64,000 nt of DNA from Alkaliphilus peptidifermentans DSM 18978. Lineage in GTDB: Bacteria; Bacillota; Clostridia; Peptostreptococcales; Natronincolaceae. The stretch is taken from NCBI RefSeq assembly GCF_900101495.1, contig NZ_FMUS01000027.1:1-64000 (forward strand). Direction: 5' to 3'. Positions 46,144-54,881 of this stretch are shown here, one piece after another. Made by a program: the position numbers and the translations under genes. The notes below the pieces were generated by a model. The model was not told the origin of the DNA, ran no database searches, and saw nothing but the letters and a program-made list of their open reading frames with translations. Positions within the stretch are counted from its first letter, which is position 1, and every line of letters starts with the position of its first letter.

Positions 46144-47235
46144 TTAAAATTTAACAGGTACTTTTAAATGTAATATATATTCGCCATCCTTTGCACTATA
46201 CTCGCCTATTTCAATACTTCCTTCGTCACCATCGGGTGATGGATATTGAATCTCCTCATCAAACTCTCCCCACTGAGGGCCTCCAGCGCTTGCCTGCAGA
46301 ACCTCCTCATGAATTATATTCTCTTCATTATCTGTAATTCTAACAATAAAAGAGCCTTCGAAGGCTATAACCTTGCCTGCTACTCTTACAGGATTATCAA
46401 TTTGTTGTTCTTCCTCTGGAGCATCAAGTTTTGCAAATATGAGCTTATCCTCCATAGGTAAAGACTCATTTTCTACCGTTATTACTTCATACTTACTTGC
46501 CTCCTGAGTAAAAATCTTAACGATAATTGAAGGATAGGTAATTGCCTGCGTTACTACTGTGCCTTCTTCCGGCTCAACTATATCAATAGTCAAGGTACGG
46601 GGATAATCTTCTTCATTATAATTGACAACTTTAATACCATATCCTCCAGTAGGTTTTTCACCAGCATTTATAAGAATTAATGTGCCGTCTGGATGCTGGT
46701 AAACATATGCCCCTATTTCATTTCTAAACTTATCAAACCATTCTTGAGCTTCCTGTGGAATTGCATCTTCATCTAATATTACCAGCCTCTGATCCATTTG
46801 CTGACGAATGAAATTTAGTAGTCTTTGGGATCTAATTTTGTACTCTTCTCCATTTGGACCAATAGTAAAGAGATTCTCCTGATCTTCGTTAAAATACATT
46901 GTTATCATTTGACTTTCTTCTAATTCACGGTTTAGGTATACTGTCATTCCTTGAGTCGTGTCCTCAATATCTTGTGGTGAAGCTTTCCCAACAAACTCTA
47001 CCTCTCTTATATGCTGCGCTGTATTCTTCAGGACCTCTTCATCCTCTATGGGCAGGGTTTTTTCCTGCTGCCAGAAAAATTCTACAAAAGCAATATCTTG
47101 ATGTTGTAGTTCTTCATATGGATATTGTACCTCTTCAACATCTTCTGCAGGAGGGTTGGGGGCCTCTTCCCTCTGACAACCAAATAGCACTAAAACCATA
47201 ATAACTAAGCTTATTAATAATTTATATTTTCCCAT
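46144..47235 (-). CDS. Lipoprotein with PrcB-C-like and Gmad2-type domains
   Basis: Secreted lipoprotein, 363 residues. A signal peptide (LLISLVIMVLVLFGC) ends at the lipobox Cys20. A middle stretch (about residues 185-230, GTLILINAGEKPTGGYGIKV split at GEKPTGGYGIKVVNYNE) resembles the PrcB C-terminal domain, and the end (about 283-363, VRVAGKVIAFEGSFIVRITD) resembles Gmad2, an Ig-like domain linked with spore germination proteins. The middle is rich in E and Q. ATG 47235 follows AGGAGG. Its partner is unknown; it is a single-gene unit. Confidence 0.78.
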   Translation of the reverse strand: MGKYKLLISLVIMVLVLFGCQREEAPNPPAEDVEEVQYPYEELQHQDIAFVEFFWQQEKTLPIEDEEVLKNTAQHIREVEFVGKASPQDIEDTTQGMTVYLNRELEESQMITMYFNEDQENLFTIGPNGEEYKIRSQRLLNFIRQQMDQRLVILDEDAIPQEAQEWFDKFRNEIGAYVYQHPDGTLILINAGEKPTGGYGIKVVNYNEEDYPRTLTIDIVEPEEGTVVTQAITYPSIIVKIFTQEASKYEVITVENESLPMEDKLIFAKLDAPEEEQQIDNPVRVAGKVIAFEGSFIVRITDNEENIIHEEVLQASAGGPQWGEFDEEIQYPSPDGDEGSIEIGEYSAKDGEYILHLKVPVKF

Positions 47236-47474
47236 GTTTACCTCCTGACATATCACTATATATTTAAATCTCTTTACATTATCATTTTTATCTATATTAC
47301 TTTGTTTTAAACATAAAAAAAATGAACTGTAATGGAAGGTGGGAATAGACCCTAAGTCAAGCTCTGGAAAGCTATAATGAAATAACTAAAAAGAACAATA
47401 ACACATTCCCTATAAATGCTTAGGATTGGATATTGTTCTATATGTGATTCTACATTGTTAAATATCTTTAACCT

Positions 47475-48263
47475 TTATCTTCTTAAAAAGCCACCATTTC
47501 CTTTATTTTTAATTGCAATAACCTCTGCAATTATGGCAAGGGCAATTTCTTCTGGAGTATCTGCCTTTATATCTAAGCCAATGGGACAATGTATCTTTTG
47601 TAGGAGATCTTCTGAGAATCCTTGATTTCTCATGTATTTCATCATTTCTTCCTTCTTTCTTTGACTTCCCATAAGTCCAATATAAGCCGCTTGACTACTA
47701 ATTACATTTTCCAAAACAATTTGATCTGTAGCATGTCCCTTTGTAACGATAACCACATATGTATAGTCATCTATCTCAATTTCCTGTAACGCCTCTTTAT
47801 AAGAACCCTTAACTATACGTTTCACTTCAGGAAATCGCTCTTCTGTAGCAATATGACCTCTTTCCTCCAGTAATATTACTTCTATTTTTAATAATGATGC
47901 TATTTTAGCTATTTCAAAGCCCACATGTCCGCCACCACAAAGAAGAAGCCTTGTTTTGGGAAGAAACACCTCTAAAAACACCTTCATACTCCCTCCGCAC
48001 TGCATTCCAATGCCCTTTTCACCAGGAGATAGATTGTACTCTAATGTAGTGCTTTCCTTGGTCATAAAAGCTTTTTGTGCTTCTTCCAGAACCTTCGCTT
48101 CCACCAGACCGCCACCTACAGTACCATAGAGCTCATTTTCCTTTGTATATATTAACTTAAAGCCTGTTTTGCCAGGTGATGATCCTTTTGCTTCAATTAC
48201 GGTTGCCATTACAAAGGCTTTACGCATTTTTATTAGTTCAAGTAGTTTTTCCATAATAATCAC
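47475..48263 (-). CDS. XdhC/CoxI family protein
   Basis: Accessory protein for insertion or maturation of molybdenum hydroxylases such as xanthine dehydrogenase (family knowledge). The 262 residues have an XdhC-N domain (about 8-75, FVMATVIEAKGSSPGKTGFK with GTVGGGLVEAKV) and an XdhC Rossmann domain with LLLCGGGHVGFEIAKIASLL (about 107) and YIGLMGSQRKKEEMM. The GTG start at 48263 has GGAGG seven bases upstream. No hydroxylase subunits or selenium genes lie in the window, so its client is elsewhere. Confidence 0.87.
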   Translation of the reverse strand: MIIMEKLLELIKMRKAFVMATVIEAKGSSPGKTGFKLIYTKENELYGTVGGGLVEAKVLEEAQKAFMTKESTTLEYNLSPGEKGIGMQCGGSMKVFLEVFLPKTRLLLCGGGHVGFEIAKIASLLKIEVILLEERGHIATEERFPEVKRIVKGSYKEALQEIEIDDYTYVVIVTKGHATDQIVLENVISSQAAYIGLMGSQRKKEEMMKYMRNQGFSEDLLQKIHCPIGLDIKADTPEEIALAIIAEVIAIKNKGNGGFLRR

Positions 48264-48354
48264 ATCGTTTCCTCCCTTATTAATCCTTATATATTATTAT
48301 TTCTATTAAAGTAGTTAAAAGTCCTCTAAGGAGAGAAAGCTTCAGCAGATTTTT

Positions 48355-49581
48355 TTATATTACCCTTGATGCAGTTGTTATCTCTTTATCGGTTAGTTCT
48401 TTATATGTTTTAAAGTTAAGTGTAAATAGTACCTGAATTAACATTAGTATCCCACATCCTATCATTAGAATATAGGCTCCTACCTTATCTGCCAGCAGAC
48501 CTGTAAACACCATTGATAGCAGTAGGATTATATTACCTATTGCCATATCTATACTAAATACCCGCCCCAGCTTTGAGGCTTCAACATTTTTTTGCAAATA
48601 AACTCCGTATGCAATGTTAACCATAGACAAGAATATACCACATATGAATACAAAAGCTATCATTAGTAATAGATAATTAAGCATAGCAAATGATATGTAG
48701 CTTATACCAAAGCCTCCGATTCCCAAAACAATCATTGTTACTTCATTTAATTTATTATCTAATGCACCAATTAAAAGTGCTCCAGATAGTAGTCCTAAGC
48801 TAAATACTGCTGTAATAAAACCATATGTCTCAGGGGAAAACCCTAGACTTTGTATATGTGCAATATTTAAAATTGGTATTGCCCCAAAGGGAAGTGATGC
48901 AATTGCAAAAAAAATGATAATAAAGCTAATAAGTTTACTCTTAGATATATAATTAAAGCCCTCAACTAAATCTTCTTTAAAGGAATTTGATTTAATACAT
49001 TCACTTTTCTCTTCTTTAGGAATTGTGATAAACATTTCAAACAGTGCTGAAATTAGAAATGATATTCCATTTACTATAAAAACTATATATGTTCCGAAAA
49101 GACCAACAAGTACACCCCCTATTGCAGGACCTATAAGGGTAGCCAATTGGTTTACAGATGTGGTCATTGAATTTGCAGTCATTAAATCCTCTTTATTGAC
49201 AAGCTTAGGTACTAAGCTCCTAATGGCAGGCGAAAAGAAAACATCAAAAATTCCTTGTGTCAATACGATTAAATATATAATATTAATATTCCCTGTAAAA
49301 ACAAGCAAGATAGATAATATTCCCCGTATAATATCCGATGAAATAATAATCATTTTTTTGTTCCATCTATCAACCCACACCCCAGCCAATGGCCCAATAA
49401 TTATGGAAGGCAGCTTCAAAAATATCAATAGCATACTGAGCTTTAATATTTCCCCCGTTGCATTAAGCACCAACCATGTTAACCCAATATAATTAATAAA
49501 GGATCCTATTTCCGAAACACCTTGTCCCCAAAACAAAAGGCTAAAATTCTTATTTCTTAACATTTTGATATATTTACTCAT
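48355..49581 (-). CDS. MFS transporter, possibly drug efflux
   Basis: About 408 residues with 12 membrane segments of the major facilitator superfamily, similar to MFS_3 / enterobactin-exporter-like groups. It starts in usual style (MLRNKNFSLLFWGQGVSEIG) with motif A-like GPLAGVWVDRWNKKMIIISSD near residue 60 and LIGPAIGGVLVGLFG. ATG 49581 (MSKYIK) is likely, but the GGGGGAGGG site is about 13 bases away and an upstream extension is possible. Substrate unknown. Its neighbours do not inform on role. Confidence 0.82.
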   Translation of the reverse strand: MSKYIKMLRNKNFSLLFWGQGVSEIGSFINYIGLTWLVLNATGEILKLSMLLIFLKLPSIIIGPLAGVWVDRWNKKMIIISSDIIRGILSILLVFTGNINIIYLIVLTQGIFDVFFSPAIRSLVPKLVNKEDLMTANSMTTSVNQLATLIGPAIGGVLVGLFGTYIVFIVNGISFLISALFEMFITIPKEEKSECIKSNSFKEDLVEGFNYISKSKLISFIIIFFAIASLPFGAIPILNIAHIQSLGFSPETYGFITAVFSLGLLSGALLIGALDNKLNEVTMIVLGIGGFGISYISFAMLNYLLLMIAFVFICGIFLSMVNIAYGVYLQKNVEASKLGRVFSIDMAIGNIILLLSMVFTGLLADKVGAYILMIGCGILMLIQVLFTLNFKTYKELTDKEITTASRVI

Positions 49582-49753
49582 AAAATTAAATATACCCTCC
49601 CCCATTTTTCTATTTCTTATTATATATGGTAATAATTTCAATAAGCTACATAAACATTATATCAGAAACTATTCTATAGCTTGTCGTTATTTGTATTTTA
49701 TAAAAAAATTTTTTTGACAATACTCCAAGTGTTTTATTTCTTTAAATGACTTT

Positions 49754-49782
49754 AGGCTATAGTAGATATTCTACCATAGCCT
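49754..49782 (-). terminator. Terminator after DUF1934-ddl unit
   Basis: AGGCTATGGTAGA and its pair form a stem with one G-U wobble on the minus strand around a short loop, 53 bases past the DUF1934 gene. The U tract is poor. Confidence 0.55.
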
Positions 49783-49804
49783 CAGACTGTTGACTTTGTC
49801 ATTA
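49783..49804. repeat. Possible short remnant of the nested-hairpin repeat
   Basis: CAGACTGTTGACTTTGTCAT directly abuts the hairpin at 49754-49782. It recalls the element's CAGTCTG end and the GATGACTTTGTC of its tail. At 22 bases the match could be chance. Confidence 0.35.
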
Positions 49805-49834
49805 GCCACAAAATCAAAAATTTTGTCTATCTTA

Positions 49835-50257
49835 TTAAAAACATATGGTTAATTGGTTTTTTGATTCTACCAAACCTGAAATAGCCAACTCATAATGAAT
49901 CTCAATTTTCCCCTGTTTCAATTGATTACTAATATCCACCTCAAGCTTATTGGTATATAGTTCCATTTCAAAATTCCCATAAAGTGTTTTATAGGCACTG
50001 TTATATCTTTTCCCCATTTCAAATACCATAGTGGAATCATTATTCCCATATCTTTTTAAGAAAATCTTATTTTCACCTTCGATTTTTATAGTGGTGGTTG
50101 TACCCTCCATTCCTGAGATCTCCGATTCCTCATAAACAATGAAAAGATAATTGTTTTTTTTGTATATTATCCCTTCAGTTACTAATTCAATTTTATTTTC
50201 TTCACCTTTGCTATCTTTTTGTACTCCTGAAACTCTTATAAGTATCTCTTCCTTCAT
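49835..50257 (-). CDS. DUF1934 family protein (YwiB-like)
   Basis: A 140-residue, calycin-like beta-barrel protein predicted cytoplasmic. Features: starts MKEEILIRVSGVQ, with YEESEISGMEGTTTTIKIEG and GNFEMELYTNKLEVD, all typical of DUF1934 of Firmicutes. Function unknown; the family is often found with argS or ddl genes. It lies 20 bases after ddl and is probably cotranscribed with it. Confidence 0.85.
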   Translation of the reverse strand: MKEEILIRVSGVQKDSKGEENKIELVTEGIIYKKNNYLFIVYEESEISGMEGTTTTIKIEGENKIFLKRYGNNDSTMVFEMGKRYNSAYKTLYGNFEMELYTNKLEVDISNQLKQGKIEIHYELAISGLVESKNQLTICF

Positions 50258-50277
50258 AATATCAACCTTTTCTTCTA

Positions 50278-51372
50278 TTAATTTCTTTCGTTAAATCTTT
50301 CTATTGCGAGATCAATTAATCGATTAATTAACTCCTCATATGATATCCCAGTGGCTTCCCACATTTTAGGGTACATGCTTATTTTGGTGAAACCAGGCAT
50401 AGTATTTATTTCGTTAATTAATATTTTGTTTGTATCCTTTTCAACAAAAAAATCTACCCTTGCTAAGCCATTACAGTCAATTAATTTATAGACCCTAACA
50501 GCCAGTTTTCTCACTTCCGCTATCATTTCCTCTGGTAAATCCGCTGGAATTATAAATTGTGTTGTTCCATCAAAATACTTATCTTGATAATCATAGAATT
50601 CATGGGATGGAATTATCTCTGCCGGCAAGGAGGCTATCGGGTCATCATTTCCTAATACAGAGCATTCGATCTCTCTGGCATTAATACTCTCTTCAATAAC
50701 AATTTTTCTATCATATTGTGCAGCGATTTCCATTGCCGCTATTAATTGCTCTCTATTTTTAGCTTTTGAAATTCCCACACTTGAGCCTAAGTTGGCAGGC
50801 TTCACAAATACTGGATAATTAATCCTTGCCTCAATGGCTTCAATTTCTCCAATAGGATTTTGCTTATATTTTTTTCTGTATATAACTTCAAAATCTGCCT
50901 GAGGGATATTTTCTGCTTTAAAAATAGTTTTAGCAATGGCCTTATCCATAGCCAGAGCTGAGGCCAATACACCTGCTCCTACATAGGGAATATTCATGAT
51001 TTCCAGTAATCCTTGTATTGTACCATCTTCACCATAGGGTCCATGTAATGCCGGAAAAACTACATCTACATTTTCAATACTATCGCCAAGAACTATTGAT
51101 CTGCCACTGGAGTCCTTTGGTATTAAAGATACCTGTGAATCTATACCATCATCACCCAATAGCTTATTAGTAATACCTTCCCATTCTCCAGACTCAATTT
51201 CATTTATAGTTGTGTTGCATTTTTTCCATGTACCATCCTTAGTTATTCCTACTGGAATAATATTGTACTTTTCTTTATTGATTGCCCTCAATATTGAAGC
51301 AGCAGACATCAATGAAACTTCGTGCTCTCCTGATTTTCCACCAAATAATACCATAACATTTATTTTTTTCAT
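50278..51372 (-). CDS. ddl: D-alanine--D-alanine ligase
   Basis: Makes D-Ala-D-Ala for peptidoglycan using ATP. The 364 residues have the ATP-grasp fold: N-terminal VLFGGKSGEHEVSLMSA, PALHGPYGEDGTIQGLLE, substrate and ATP contacts VKPANLGSSVGISKA and EIECSVLGND, metal ligands in DFFVEKDTNKILINEINTMPGFTKISMYPKMWE (in parts: LINEINTMPGFT). ATG 51372 with AGGTGG ahead of it is preferred to one 19 codons earlier. It is divergent from the TPR regulator gene, about 200 bases away. Confidence 0.96.
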   Translation of the reverse strand: MKKINVMVLFGGKSGEHEVSLMSAASILRAINKEKYNIIPVGITKDGTWKKCNTTINEIESGEWEGITNKLLGDDGIDSQVSLIPKDSSGRSIVLGDSIENVDVVFPALHGPYGEDGTIQGLLEIMNIPYVGAGVLASALAMDKAIAKTIFKAENIPQADFEVIYRKKYKQNPIGEIEAIEARINYPVFVKPANLGSSVGISKAKNREQLIAAMEIAAQYDRKIVIEESINAREIECSVLGNDDPIASLPAEIIPSHEFYDYQDKYFDGTTQFIIPADLPEEMIAEVRKLAVRVYKLIDCNGLARVDFFVEKDTNKILINEINTMPGFTKISMYPKMWEATGISYEELINRLIDLAIERFNERN

Positions 51373-51511
51373 TTTTCCACCTACTTTCATTACTATTAAT
51401 ATTCTACTCTTGTTTAAACTATTATTCAACTTTTAATACATTTAAAGAGGGTCTTTGATTAAATTATATTGGTATAGGAAATACATATTTTTTAATAAAG
51501 TTAACATTAAA

Positions 51512-51540
51512 TTGATTTTTTGTTATCTTTTTAGTATATT
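51512..51540 (+). promoter_or_regulatory. Sigma-A promoter of the TPR regulator
   Basis: TTGATT (51512-51517) and TATATT (51535-51540), 17 bases apart. Predicted start near 51547, 34 bases before the TTG start codon. Confidence 0.6.
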
Positions 51541-51580
51541 AAGTGTATGAATTATTGTTAAGATATGGAGGGGATTGATC

Positions 51581-52885
51581 TTGGAGTTGTTAAGCGTTGG
51601 AGAAAAAATAAAAAAATTACGTAAGGATTTAGGTCTCAAGCAGGAAGAACTAACAGATGCCCAAGTCACTAGAAGCTTAATCAGTATGATTGAAAGTGGC
51701 AAAAGATCTCTCAGCCCCCAAACTGCTGCTATTATTGCTAAAAAGCTTAATTACTATTATAAGAACCTAGGAAAGAAAATAACTACAGAGTATCTTTTAG
51801 AATCAAAGGAGGCTCAGGTTCAAAATATTATTCAAGAGCAATTGGATAATATAAGTTTACTACTAAATAGTAAAAAGAATTTAGAGCATAATCATATACA
51901 TGGAATTTTCAATCGGATGATGGACCTAGCTACTAACTGGTCTTTAAAATCAGATTTTTCTAAGGTATTATTTTACAGAGGTAATTTTCATTATCATATA
52001 AGAAAGTACAATTTAGCCCTTATGGATTATTTTAGTGCTTTAGAATTCACTTTAGAATCCCGTAATTATGAAAAGGCTGCTGATATATATATGGGAATTG
52101 GTAACTGTTATCTTAGCAAGCTTTTTTTAGAGGAGGCTAAGCTTTATTATAATAAAGCCCAAACCATTTCAGTAGAAAATACAACCATTAACCATGATCA
52201 AATTAGGCTTGAAGCCACTATGAATCTTATTATTTGTTATAAAAAATTAAAGCAATATGATTTAGCCCTTCAACAGCTATATATCTTTAAGGAGCTCAAA
52301 GGCTTAGATGATGCATCCATAGATCAGGCCACTTTAATGGAGGCAGATACCTATAGGGATATTGGTAATTTTGAGAAGGCCTTCAAGCTGTACGAACGTC
52401 TAATTAGTAGATGTGATGGTTTATCAGCTACTAAGAGGGCTCATCTATACAATAGTATATCCATCGCTTATCGTCTAATGGGAAAAATTGATGAAGCAAT
52501 TGAATACATAAATAAATCCTATGAACTAAAGGATGAAATAGATGACTGCCCCCATTTATTCTTGTTGGAGCTGGCTCAATGCTATAGAAGGTTAAACATT
52601 ACAGAAAAAGCTATTGAAATATTAAAGGAAGCCCATAATATATCAAAGCAGCTTTCTGATAATAATTCTGAGTTTCAAATATTACTGTGCTATGGGGATA
52701 TATACCAGTATCTTCAAGAATATACCTTAGTAGAGGAATATCTTAAAAAAGCTGAGTCGCTATTAAATGAAGATACTACTAAAGCCAAGTATTATGACGT
52801 ATATTCTAAGCTGGCAGCCTTATATTGCACCTTAAGTAACCAACAGAAGTGTATTTACTACATAAATAAATTATCGGAAATATAA
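51581..52885 (+). CDS. HTH (XRE-type) regulator with TPR repeats
   Basis: A 434-residue cytoplasmic protein. Residues about 5-60 form an XRE-type DNA-binding domain (KIKKLRKDLGLKQEELTDAQ, then SLISMIESGKRSLSPQTAAII). The rest is a solenoid of TPR repeats (KVLFYRGNFHYHIRKYNLALMDYFSALE, AADIYMGIGNCYLSKLFLEEAKLYYNKA, each cut in two here for brevity: NYEKAADIYMGIGNCY, EEAKLYYNKAQ). This plan resembles the RNPP peptide-sensing regulators (PlcR, NprR), but no peptide gene is evident beside it. The TTG at 51581 is nine bases after GGAGG; a TTG two codons earlier is also possible. One of only two convincing plus-strand genes. Confidence 0.85.
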   Translation: MELLSVGEKIKKLRKDLGLKQEELTDAQVTRSLISMIESGKRSLSPQTAAIIAKKLNYYYKNLGKKITTEYLLESKEAQVQNIIQEQLDNISLLLNSKKNLEHNHIHGIFNRMMDLATNWSLKSDFSKVLFYRGNFHYHIRKYNLALMDYFSALEFTLESRNYEKAADIYMGIGNCYLSKLFLEEAKLYYNKAQTISVENTTINHDQIRLEATMNLIICYKKLKQYDLALQQLYIFKELKGLDDASIDQATLMEADTYRDIGNFEKAFKLYERLISRCDGLSATKRAHLYNSISIAYRLMGKIDEAIEYINKSYELKDEIDDCPHLFLLELAQCYRRLNITEKAIEILKEAHNISKQLSDNNSEFQILLCYGDIYQYLQEYTLVEEYLKKAESLLNEDTTKAKYYDVYSKLAALYCTLSNQQKCIYYINKLSEI

Positions 52886-52888
52886 AAA

Positions 52889-52937
52889 GAACCTATATGA
52901 TGGACTCTAATCTTACAAGTGTCCATCATATAGGTTC
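52889..52937. terminator. Bidirectional terminator between TPR regulator and spoIIR
   Basis: GAACCTATATGATGGAC with its perfect complement GTCCATCATATAGGTTC, a 17-base-pair stem around a 15-base loop. On the minus strand it is followed by TTTTTATA, on the plus strand by A/T-rich sequence. It lies just after the regulator stop and 26 bases past spoIIR. Confidence 0.9.
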
Positions 52938-52962
52938 AAATTTAAATTTTCTGCCTGTCTTT

Positions 52963-53625
52963 TTATAATTTTGCCCACTTAACTATTTGATTTCTAGAAG
53001 ATTTAAACAAATCCCATAGCTTTGACCTTAATTGAAGGGGCAACTCATTTTCATCTATATCAGATATAATCATTTGGTATTCTTCCTCAGTCAAAACTTC
53101 CTTTAGTTGATTCTTTGTTTCTTCATCAATCAAGCTATTTTTCACATCTATAAAGCATAGGGGTGGAAACATAACACACCACCAGTTTTGTCCCTTTCCT
53201 TCTCCGATTTCAACCTTCAACGCCTCATAGCTGCCAGCAGCTAAAACAATGTCACCATATTTTCTTGTGGGGAAAACCTGCTGACCAAGGCTAACTTTAA
53301 CAGGAAAGTCCTTCTCATTTCTTTTTAGCTCTTCTCTGGCAATCTCTTGAATTTTTAAAAGGTTATTGGCAATAATCTCTCTGCTTTCCTCAATAGTGGC
53401 CACCCCTTCTAAATCCTTTGCCATTTGAGTAATTATTTGATTTTTAACCTTAAGCTTTAAAAGCTGGTCCTCAGATGAATCACTATTGGCTAGAACATGA
53501 AATCTTATTAAGCTTTTATTGGCATAGCTGGCTTCTTGGTATACAGGCTCTACTTTCCCAATGGAAAGTATACTACCTAATATAAATATGGATGTAATTA
53601 ACAATATAATTTTTTTCTTTTTCAT
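52963..53625 (-). CDS. spoIIR: Stage II sporulation protein R
   Basis: Secreted forespore signal that triggers SpoIIGA to process pro-sigma-E in the mother cell. 220 residues: a signal-anchor segment (IILLITSIFILGSILSI), then LIRFHVLANSDSSEDQLLKLKVKNQI, the hallmark opening of SpoIIR (shown in parts: RFHVLANSDSSEDQ, LKVKNQI), and YEALKVEIGEGKGQNWWCVMFPPLCFID (GQNWWCVMFPPLCF), another hallmark. A sigma-F-like promoter precedes it. It stands in its own unit with a bidirectional terminator at its 3' end. Confidence 0.95.
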   Translation of the reverse strand: MKKKKIILLITSIFILGSILSIGKVEPVYQEASYANKSLIRFHVLANSDSSEDQLLKLKVKNQIITQMAKDLEGVATIEESREIIANNLLKIQEIAREELKRNEKDFPVKVSLGQQVFPTRKYGDIVLAAGSYEALKVEIGEGKGQNWWCVMFPPLCFIDVKNSLIDEETKNQLKEVLTEEEYQMIISDIDENELPLQLRSKLWDLFKSSRNQIVKWAKL

Positions 53626-53664
53626 AGAAATTCCCCCTGCTTCTCCATTAGTTTGTTATACTTT

Positions 53665-53694
53665 CATTATGTACAAGTATGGGAAAATTTATAC
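53665..53694 (-). promoter_or_regulatory. Sigma-F-type promoter of spoIIR
   Basis: GTATA (53690-53694) and GTACATAATG (53665-53674) with 15 bases between, against the sigma-F consensus GYATA-N15-GGNNANANT with one mismatch. The position, 40-70 bases upstream of spoIIR, and the known sigma-F control of that gene support it. Confidence 0.6.
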
Positions 53695-53711
53695 AATATA
53701 GGGGTTATTTA

Positions 53712-54881
53712 TTATCTTGATAGTCCCACCCGTCGGATGAAAATATCCACCTCTACCTCCACCTCTACTAAAGGAAATATGTCGTCCCAGTCTTCCCGAA
53801 CTTCTCTCCAAAGGCCTGGCTTATACTTCTTAAGGTATTCATCGAACCCCAGCACATCCACTTGATATTCATTTTGAAAAACATCTATAGTTTCAACCAA
53901 TAATTCCTTAATGTCCTGACCTATGCCCTCTTGAACCTTTTCTACAAAACTGGGATCCAATACATCATCTTCAGGATTAAAATATAGACCTTCGATATCC
54001 CCCTCGCCTGTTACAGAAATAATTATTTTAATATTTTCATTATTCTCCTGAAGCTCCATGGAGGTGCTTAAATCAGTTATGCTATAGGGAATAATATAAT
54101 AGTCCATATGATGGTTTAACCCCAATTGCGTTAAATTATCTGTAATTATCATATAGGCTATAGATTCCATTTCTCCAATCCAGCCCACCATTTTGTAATT
54201 CTTTATTACTGCACCTCCACCTACTTTAATTTCATCCTCTGAATATACTAATCTAGGGATAAGTGCATTGCTGTTTCGATGGAGGGATATTAAAATTTCT
54301 CCGACATCTGCAATGGGAGCTCTATTTGTTCGAGCTTGATCCTTAAAGAGATCATTGATAAATTGTCCAGTCATTGGCTCCAGCTTAGGCTGTACCTCTA
54401 GGGCCTCCTTAGCCATTCCATCCACCACCGCCAATGAAATTCTTCTGCTAATGAGGGCGTCCTTTTCTATTCGATCCAAAACTTCTCTAAGTAGCATTGG
54501 GTTTTGGGCCAGCTCCTCTCCTATCAAAAGAGTCTTTAAATGACCAAGGAATAACTGATCGTCAGACCTAGCCACCATTTGATTTCTGGCAAGGAAGGCA
54601 CTATGGGCAACGCTACTCATGCTTACATTCTCAACCTCTATCTCCCCTCCTCCACCAGCCAAGGCCTTTGGTGCCACAAATGTTGCTAATATTGCGGGGC
54701 GATGATGCTCAGGGTAATATTGTCTTTCCTCATCTATATTCCCATCGTCCTCCTCTGGGTGATAAACATCAACCCCTATGGCCAGTATGAAGGTTCTATC
54801 ATCTATTTCAACACTATCCCAGCAGGCAGTTAAGGAAATAGAAAAAATTAATAAACTAAGTAAGAGTATTTTTTTACGCAT
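53712..54881 (-). CDS. Spore germination protein, GerAC family
   Basis: C subunit of a nutrient germinant receptor, a lipoprotein on the outer face of the inner spore membrane. 389 residues, signal peptide to lipobox Cys20 (IFSISLTAC), then WDSVEIDDRTFILAIGVDV, the Ger(x)C hallmark. Middle: MARNQMVARSDDQLFLGHLKTLLIGEELA-like region (FLGHLKTLLIGEELA). C-terminal domain ends in EVEVEVDIFIRRVGLSR. Its start overlaps the end of the AB gene by eight bases. Third of the ger genes; the start has AAGGAGGGG. Confidence 0.93.
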   Translation of the reverse strand: MRKKILLLSLLIFSISLTACWDSVEIDDRTFILAIGVDVYHPEEDDGNIDEERQYYPEHHRPAILATFVAPKALAGGGGEIEVENVSMSSVAHSAFLARNQMVARSDDQLFLGHLKTLLIGEELAQNPMLLREVLDRIEKDALISRRISLAVVDGMAKEALEVQPKLEPMTGQFINDLFKDQARTNRAPIADVGEILISLHRNSNALIPRLVYSEDEIKVGGGAVIKNYKMVGWIGEMESIAYMIITDNLTQLGLNHHMDYYIIPYSITDLSTSMELQENNENIKIIISVTGEGDIEGLYFNPEDDVLDPSFVEKVQEGIGQDIKELLVETIDVFQNEYQVDVLGFDEYLKKYKPGLWREVREDWDDIFPLVEVEVEVDIFIRRVGLSR

